Positions 13,365 to 17,203 of a DNA stretch of 17,203 nucleotides are shown piece after piece. Every line of letters begins with the position of its first letter. Positions within the stretch are counted from its first letter, which is position 1. The stretch is from Miltoncostaeaceae bacterium (GTDB taxonomy: Bacteria; Actinomycetota; Thermoleophilia; Miltoncostaeales; Miltoncostaeaceae). The notes below the pieces were generated by a model. That model was not told where the DNA came from. It worked only from the letters and a program-made list of their open reading frames with translations, and did not search any database. The stretch is taken from positions 1 through 17,203 of the forward strand of contig JAUVQP010000010.1 in assembly GCA_030598075.1 (NCBI GenBank), written 5' to 3'. A program made the position numbers and the translations under genes.

Positions 13365-14202
13365 TGTCGAGGCCCAAATCGAGCGCCGGGGCCGAGTGGG
13401 TCAGCGCCCCGACCGAGATCGCATCCACGCCCGTCAGCGCGGCCTGGCGGGCTCGATCAAGGCTCATGCCGCCGGAGGCTTCGAGGCACACCCGGCCCGC
13501 GGCCAGCGCGACCGCCCGGCGCAGCGTCCCGGCGTCCATGTTGTCCAGCAGGACCCAGTCGGCGTTCGCGGCGATCGCACGCTCCAGTCCGGCCAGATCA
13601 TCCGCCTCCACCTCGACCGGGGCGTCCGGCAGCAGGGCGCGGGCGTTGGCCACGGCATCGAGGAGCGGAACCCCTCCCAGGGCCAGGTGGTTGTCCTTGA
13701 TCAGCGCGCGGTCATCGAGCCCGTGGCGGTGGTTCGTGCCGCCGCCGGCGCGGACCGCTTCCTTCTCGAGGCCCCGCAGCCCGGGGGTCGTCTTCCGCGT
13801 GTCGAGCACCGGAACGGGCGAACAGACCCGGACGAATGCCGCGGTCATCGTGGCGATGCCGGAGAGCCGGCACATCAGGTTGAGGAGCGTGCGCTCGCAG
13901 GCCAGTACGCGTCGTGCGTCGCCCTCGATCCGCAGCACGGTGTCGCCCGGAGCGAGGTGGCTGCCGTCCGGCTTCGTTGCCGTCGCGCGGATGCCCATCT
14001 GGCGCGCGACCTCGGCGGCCGCCCGTTGCCCCGCGAGCACGCCGGCCTCTCGGGCGACGACCTCCGCGCTGGCGCGGGTGCCCTCGGGGATCGCCGCCTG
14101 GGAGGTCAGGTCACCGCGCTCGCCGAGATCCTCGGCGAGCGCTCTGGAGACGACCGTCTCTAGGTCAGCGTGAGCATCCGGTCGAGCGCGACGCGCGCCC
14201 AG
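13336..14202 (-). CDS. nadC: nicotinate-nucleotide diphosphorylase (quinolinate phosphoribosyltransferase)
   Basis: NadC turns quinolinate and PRPP into nicotinate mononucleotide, CO2 and PPi. The domain is complete: RALAEDLGERGDLTS, REAGVLAG, CERTLLNLMCRLSGIAT, VLDTRKTTPGLRGLEKEAV, RAGGGTNHRHGL, LIKDNHLALGG, VEVEADDL, LLDNM, EASGGM and ISVGALTHS. The arginines and lysine that bind quinolinate (in DTRKT and GGTNHRHGL) are present. No ATG, GTG or TTG is in frame near the expected N-terminus. CTG 14202, eight bases after a strong GAGGAG, gives 288 residues, the usual family length, so I chose it. It overlaps the end of nadA by 43 bases. Expression should be coupled to nadA. The 3' end overlaps the opposing oxidoreductase gene. 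Confidence 0.92.
   Translation of the reverse strand: MGARRARPDAHADLETVVSRALAEDLGERGDLTSQAAIPEGTRASAEVVAREAGVLAGQRAAAEVARQMGIRATATKPDGSHLAPGDTVLRIEGDARRVLACERTLLNLMCRLSGIATMTAAFVRVCSPVPVLDTRKTTPGLRGLEKEAVRAGGGTNHRHGLDDRALIKDNHLALGGVPLLDAVANARALLPDAPVEVEADDLAGLERAIAANADWVLLDNMDAGTLRRAVALAAGRVCLEASGGMSLDRARQAALTGVDAISVGALTHSAPALDLGLDIIPRGAPPA
14116..14142 (-). repeat. 12-bp stem, 3-base loop hairpin in early nadC
   Basis: GCGCTCGCCGAG (14116-14127) and CTCGGCGAGCGC (14131-14142) pair perfectly around ATC. In the mRNA the stem begins 17 bases after the nadA stop codon and 59 bases after the proposed nadC CTG. It encodes part of ALAEDLGER, so protein constraint could explain some of it, but twelve consecutive GC-rich pairs are striking. 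It might influence the nadA-nadC junction; that is inference. Confidence 0.6.
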
Positions 14203-15266
14203 CGGGCCATCTCCTCGCCGACCGAGACCACGTTGACGACCTCGTCGCTCGCGAGCGACTCGAGGCACCACGTCAGCTTGGGCAGCGTGATCCTGTTCAT
14301 CGTCACGCACGGGCAGATGTCGTCCTTGAGACAGGCGATCGTCTTGTCGGGGTGCTCTTGCCGGAGGCGGTTGACCAGGTTCCAGTCCGTGCCGATGGCG
14401 ATCGTCGAGCCGCTCGGAAGCTCCTCGCACCGGCGGATGATGTATTCGGTGCTGCCGTCCTCGTCCGCCGCCTCCACGACCGGCCGCGGACACTCCGGAT
14501 GGACGATGACGATCGTTCTCTCGTCACGACCGCGCGCCGCCTCGATCTGCCCGACCGTGAAGGCGGTGTGGACATTGCAAAAGCCCTTCCACAGGATGAT
14601 CTCGGACGCCGCCAGTCGGTCGGGCTCGTTCCCGCCGAGGTCCGCGAGCAATGGGTTCCACACCGCCGGTGCGGCCGGGTCCAGGCCGAGCCGCGCCGCG
14701 GTGTTGCGCCCCAGGTGCTCGTCGGGGAAGAAGAACACCATGTCGCCCCGCTCGCGGGCCCACGCGAAAGCTCGCTCGGCGTTGCCGGAGGTGCAGACCG
14801 CCCCGCCGTGCTCGCCGACGAAGGCCTTCAGGTCGGCACCCGAGTTCATGTAGGTGAGGGGCACGATGCGGCGCCCGGGCAGGGCGCCGGCCAGTTGGGT
14901 CCAGGCATCGCGCACGGTGAAGATGTCGGCCGTCTCGGCGAGGTGGCAGCCGGCGCCCAGGTCGGGCAGCACGACCTGCTGCTGCGGCGCCGAGAGTACG
15001 TCGGTCGCCTCGGCCATGAAGTAGACGCCGAGAAACACCAGGAAGTCCGCGTCGCCGGCTTCCGCTCCGCGCTGGGCGAGCTTGAACGAGTCGCCCGTGA
15101 TGTCGGCGAACTCGATCACCTCGTCCTTCTGGTAGTGGTGGCCGAGCACAAGCGCCCGCGTCCCGAGGGCACGCCGGGCCTCCCAGGCTCGCTCCCGCAA
15201 CTCGCGCGGATCCGCTTCGTGTACGGGAAGGGCGCACGTCGCGCCGAGGGTTGACACGCTGCTCAT
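14160..15266 (-). CDS. nadA: quinolinate synthase
   Basis: 368 residues, the length of the Bacillus-type NadA. The enzyme condenses iminoaspartate with dihydroxyacetone phosphate to quinolinate using a 4Fe-4S cluster. The three cluster cysteines are Cys107 (DLGAGCHLAE), Cys230 (WKGFCNVHTAF) and one of the CPC pair at 318-320 (DDICPCVTMNRI), most likely Cys320. Other conserved parts are LGHHYQKDEVIEFADITGDS (41-60), FLGVYFMAEATDVLS, TYMNSGADLKAF, FFFPDEHLGRNTA and HPECPRPVVEAAD. ATG 15266 overlaps the nadB stop as ATGA, so the two are translationally coupled. No partner iron-sulfur assembly gene is nearby. Confidence 0.96.
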   Translation of the reverse strand: MSSVSTLGATCALPVHEADPRELRERAWEARRALGTRALVLGHHYQKDEVIEFADITGDSFKLAQRGAEAGDADFLVFLGVYFMAEATDVLSAPQQQVVLPDLGAGCHLAETADIFTVRDAWTQLAGALPGRRIVPLTYMNSGADLKAFVGEHGGAVCTSGNAERAFAWARERGDMVFFFPDEHLGRNTAARLGLDPAAPAVWNPLLADLGGNEPDRLAASEIILWKGFCNVHTAFTVGQIEAARGRDERTIVIVHPECPRPVVEAADEDGSTEYIIRRCEELPSGSTIAIGTDWNLVNRLRQEHPDKTIACLKDDICPCVTMNRITLPKLTWCLESLASDEVVNVVSVGEEMARWARVALDRMLTLT

Positions 15267-16801
15267 GCGGCGACCATCCTGGTGTCTCGGTGGACGGTGG
15301 GGAGATGGTGGGGCTGCCCGGCGACCCAGGCGACCCGGAACGCTTTCTGGCGGGAGGGCTCCGGTCGGTCGCGTCGCCAATGGGCCCCTCTGCTCTCCTC
15401 GCGGTAGAGGGCGGCTCCGGCGATCGCCAGGACGACGCCTCGCGCCAGCCCCGGAGCGAGGTCGAGGAGTGCGCTCCGGGCGCGGCGCAGGCCCTCGCCG
15501 TCCCGCTCCACCCCCACGTGGCGCGCAGCGATCTCGCGGATCCTCGCGAGCTCCGCGGGACGGGTCGCGCTGTGCTGAGGATCCACCGCGTTCTGACCCC
15601 TGGGAACGGCGGGTTCCGGCCACCCTCCGTCGGTGCGCCGAAGGTGATCGGCGGCGCGCTCCGCCATGACCGCCGCTTCTAGCAGGCTGTTCGACGCGAG
15701 GCGGTTCGCCCCGTGCACGCCGCTGGCCGCGCACTCGCCGATCGCGTAGAGGTCGCGGACGGTGCTCCGTCCGGTGAGATCGGTGAGCACACCCCCAACC
15801 GAATAGTGGGCGGCGGGGGTGACCGGGATCGGGTCGGTGGCGAGGTCGAGTCCGTGTTCCGCGCACGCCGCGTGAACGCTGGGAAAACGCCGGCGAACGT
15901 GCTCTGGATCGAGGCCGGACAGGTCCAGCGTCGGATCGCGGCCGTCGAAGGCGGCGACGCGGACGATGGCCCGTGCCACGACGTCGCGCGGCGCCAACTC
16001 GGCCAGGGGGTGCAGGTCGACCATGAACCGCCGGCCGCGCGCGTCCCGCAGGACGGCTCCCTCTCCCCGCACCGCCTCCGACACCAGCGGTAGGCCTCCG
16101 TCGCCGACCGCGAGCGCCGTGGGGTGGAACTGCACGAACTCGAGGTCGGCCAGCGCCGCTCCCACGGACGCCGCCAGGGCGATGCCGTCGCCGAGGGCCG
16201 TGGCGGGGTTCGTGGTGCGAAGGAACACGGCTCCGAGGCCGCCCGTGGCCAGCACGACGGCGCGTGCCTGCCGGTGGGCGAGGGTGCCGTTCTCGTCCTC
16301 GGACCACACGCCTCGGGCGCGGCCGTCGGCGGCGTCGATCGCGACGACCGTCTCCTTGATGAGCGTGGCGCGCGCGTGGCTCGCGAGGCGCCGGCCGAGC
16401 GCCCTGGCGATGCCCGCCCCCGTGGAGTCTCCTCCGACGTGCGCGATGCGGCGGGCCGAATGGGCCGCTTCCTGGCCGAGCGCGATGCGTCCGTCCTCGC
16501 GGTCGAACCGCACTCCGAGGCGCTCGAGCGTGCGGATCTGGCGCGGCCCGGCCTCGACGAGCGCGCGAGCGCGCGACTTGACGACGAGCCCGCCGCTCGC
16601 CGCCACGGTGTCGGCGAGGTGCTGCTCGGGGCTGTCGGTGTCGCCGATGGCGGCGGCGATGCCGCCCTGTGCCCACGGCGTGCTGCCCGCTGCGTTCGGA
16701 CGCGCGAAGGCCAGGACATCGGCGTGGGCGGCCGCGTGGAGCGCGAACAGGGCTCCGGCGATGCCGCTTCCTACGACTATGATTGGTGCTTCAGCGCTCA
16801 C
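15263..16801 (-). CDS. nadB: L-aspartate oxidase
   Basis: 512 residues from GTG 16801, chosen because GAGGA (16815-16811) lies nine bases upstream; ATG 16822, seven codons earlier, is inside the palindrome and has no Shine-Dalgarno sequence. NadB is a flavoprotein of the succinate dehydrogenase/fumarate reductase family that oxidises aspartate to iminoaspartate for NadA. Signatures: FAD motif IIVVGSGIAGALFAL (7-21), AGSTPWAQGGIAAA (38-51), VVLATGGLGAVF, FVQFHPTAL, PLVSEAVRGEGAVL, TPAAHYSVGGV, and YAIGECAASGVHGANRLASNSLLEA. The C-terminal helical domain is present up to the stop. It heads the nadB-nadA-nadC operon. Confidence 0.95.
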   Translation of the reverse strand: MSAEAPIIVVGSGIAGALFALHAAAHADVLAFARPNAAGSTPWAQGGIAAAIGDTDSPEQHLADTVAASGGLVVKSRARALVEAGPRQIRTLERLGVRFDREDGRIALGQEAAHSARRIAHVGGDSTGAGIARALGRRLASHARATLIKETVVAIDAADGRARGVWSEDENGTLAHRQARAVVLATGGLGAVFLRTTNPATALGDGIALAASVGAALADLEFVQFHPTALAVGDGGLPLVSEAVRGEGAVLRDARGRRFMVDLHPLAELAPRDVVARAIVRVAAFDGRDPTLDLSGLDPEHVRRRFPSVHAACAEHGLDLATDPIPVTPAAHYSVGGVLTDLTGRSTVRDLYAIGECAASGVHGANRLASNSLLEAAVMAERAADHLRRTDGGWPEPAVPRGQNAVDPQHSATRPAELARIREIAARHVGVERDGEGLRRARSALLDLAPGLARGVVLAIAGAALYREESRGAHWRRDRPEPSRQKAFRVAWVAGQPHHLPTVHRDTRMVAA

Positions 16802-16821
16802 CGTGGACGTTCCTCGCGGCA

Positions 16822-16842
16822 TTTATGTCGCAGCGACATAAA
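16822..16842. promoter_or_regulatory. 21-bp perfect palindrome, candidate operator of nadBAC
   Basis: Arms TTTATGTCGC and GCGACATAAA flank one central base. On the minus strand CTGACG (16865-16860) and TTATGT inside the palindrome lie 17 bases apart, so it probably covers the -10 region of nadB. A lone TTATGTC half-site lies at 16891-16897. This fits a NAD-biosynthesis repressor such as NrtR or NiaR, but I cannot assign the family from the site, and no regulator gene is adjacent. Confidence 0.65.
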
Positions 16843-17053
16843 AAACCCGACTAATTAGCGTCAGGTTGACATTAGCGCAGGACGCGGCCGTTATGTCCGG
16901 GTCATGTGACCCGAGCGTGGTGGCGCGGGCCGTGCGTCCTCTGTCGCTTCGGTTGGAGGAGGCGATCTCCTCCGTGGCCTCGCCCGGCCGGCGCGGCGCT
17001 CGGCGACAGCGGGAAGGGCGCCGACCGGCAGCCGCCGCCCTTCGGCATGCCTG
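16843..17053. other. intergenic region, nadB promoter side and cytochrome c 3' side
   Basis: No convincing gene. It is AT-richer at 16838-16875 than anything else in the window and holds CTAATTAG (16851-16858), two ATTAGCG direct repeats (16854-16860 and 16871-16877), a plus-strand TTGACA (16866-16871) and the inverted repeat GGGTCA-TG-TGACCC (16899-16912). The right part carries the hairpin listed separately. A 69-codon frame on the plus strand from 16866 looks non-coding. Confidence 0.5.
17013..17043 (-). terminator. hairpin downstream of the right-hand cytochrome c gene
   Basis: GAAGGGCG (17013-17020) pairs with CGCCCTTC (17036-17043), and inside the loop CGG-CAG-CCG (17026-17034) forms a nested stem. 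It lies ten bases after the cytochrome stop codon in the direction of transcription, as a terminator would, but no T-tract follows, so factor-independent termination is uncertain. Confidence 0.4.
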
Positions 17054-17203
17054 CTACTGGAGCGACTCCACGTAGGCCACGACGTCGTCCAAGTCTTGTC
17101 CGGTCGCCAAGCCCGCCGGCATGCCCGCGCTGCCGTCGACGGTCTGGTCGCGCACGGCGTCGGCCGTCAGGTCCATGCCCGCGAGCTGCGGCCCGATGCC
17201 ACC
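17054..17203 (-). CDS. c-type cytochrome, C-terminal part (5' end outside window)
   Basis: The last 49 codons of a gene entering from the right edge and ending at TAG (17056-17054). The visible part reads GGIGPQLAGMDL at its start, then GMPAGLATG, whose Met should be the sixth heme ligand, and ends DLDDVVAYVESLQ. The CxxCH motif must lie just beyond the window. It is identical at 31 of 49 positions to the cytochrome at the left edge (bases 139-285), so the two are paralogues. Unlike that one it stops directly after the cytochrome fold, the normal arrangement. A terminator-like hairpin follows. Confidence 0.85.
   Translation of the reverse strand, partial: GGIGPQLAGMDLTADAVRDQTVDGSAGMPAGLATGQDLDDVVAYVESLQ

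Noticed and set aside
14145..14165. Programmed -1 frameshift producing a NadA-NadC fusion
   Set aside because: The phase would fit, but the bases before the hairpin contain no X-XXY-YYZ slippery site, and a CTG start with GAGGAG explains nadC.
13914..15254. 446-codon plus-strand frame opposite nadC/nadA
   Set aside because: No motifs, low-complexity Arg/Pro/Gly content; nadA on the other strand is unmistakable.
16866..17075. 69-codon plus-strand ORF beginning at TTG within TTGACA
   Set aside because: No ribosome binding site, no recognisable features, overlaps the cytochrome 3' end; TTGACA reads better as a -35 element.
1..17203. tRNA, rRNA, CRISPR arrays, insertion sequences, phage genes, known riboswitches
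   Set aside because: Looked for on both strands; no cloverleaf, spaced repeat array, transposase or integrase motif, or recognisable riboswitch core was seen.

Overview
The window is high-GC, gene-dense bacterial DNA: third codon positions are almost always G or C, GTG, TTG and apparently CTG starts are common, and neighbouring genes overlap by 1-4 bases. Gene content (ergothioneine egtB/egtD, scpA-scpB-rluB-aroH, nadB-nadA-nadC, VanW, CPBP protease, acyl-CoA dehydrogenase) suggests an actinomycetote, possibly of a deep-branching class such as Thermoleophilia. That placement is an inference from content, not a database match. No tRNA, rRNA, CRISPR array, transposase or integrase is visible, and no stretch over about 300 bases lacks a gene.

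Layout, left to right. (1) Positions 1-630 (+): 3' part of a c-type cytochrome gene that continues into an arginine-rich C-terminal domain. (2) 608-3180 (-): an acyl-CoA dehydrogenase gene overlapping by one base a radical SAM gene of unknown role. (3) 3241-4110 (+): a fluoroacetate/haloacetate dehalogenase-like hydrolase. (4) 4107-5945 (-): a membrane-anchored VanW-family protein. (5) 6099-8429 (+): egtB and egtD, with a 28-codon reading frame between them that begins like EgtC (Met-Cys-Arg-His) and looks like an internally deleted egtC. (6) 8432-9879 (-): a CPBP membrane protease and a Crp/Fnr-type regulator. (7) 9931-13364 (+): a possible leaderless 28-codon leader ORF, then scpA, scpB, rluB, aroH and a quinone-oxidoreductase-like gene, packed end to end. 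(8) 13336-16801 (-): nadB, nadA and nadC, the complete aspartate-to-nicotinate-mononucleotide route, behind a 21-bp perfect palindrome. (9) 17054-17203 (-): 3' end of a second c-type cytochrome, a paralogue of the one at the left edge.

How the parts may work together. The nad genes form an obvious operon and the palindrome over the likely nadB promoter is a candidate operator. EgtD and EgtB make and sulfurise hercynine; upstream of egtB there is a near-consensus CRP box (TGTGA-N6-TCACG), and a Crp-family gene lies tail-to-tail with egtD, suggesting local control. ScpA/ScpB serve chromosome condensation, with RluB (23S rRNA pseudouridine) and AroH (chorismate mutase) translated in a coupled series.

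No wholly new multi-gene system is evident. The most interesting points are the egtC relic, the CRP-like site beside a Crp gene, the cytochrome c with an added domain, the nadC gene without an ATG/GTG/TTG start, and several strong palindromes.
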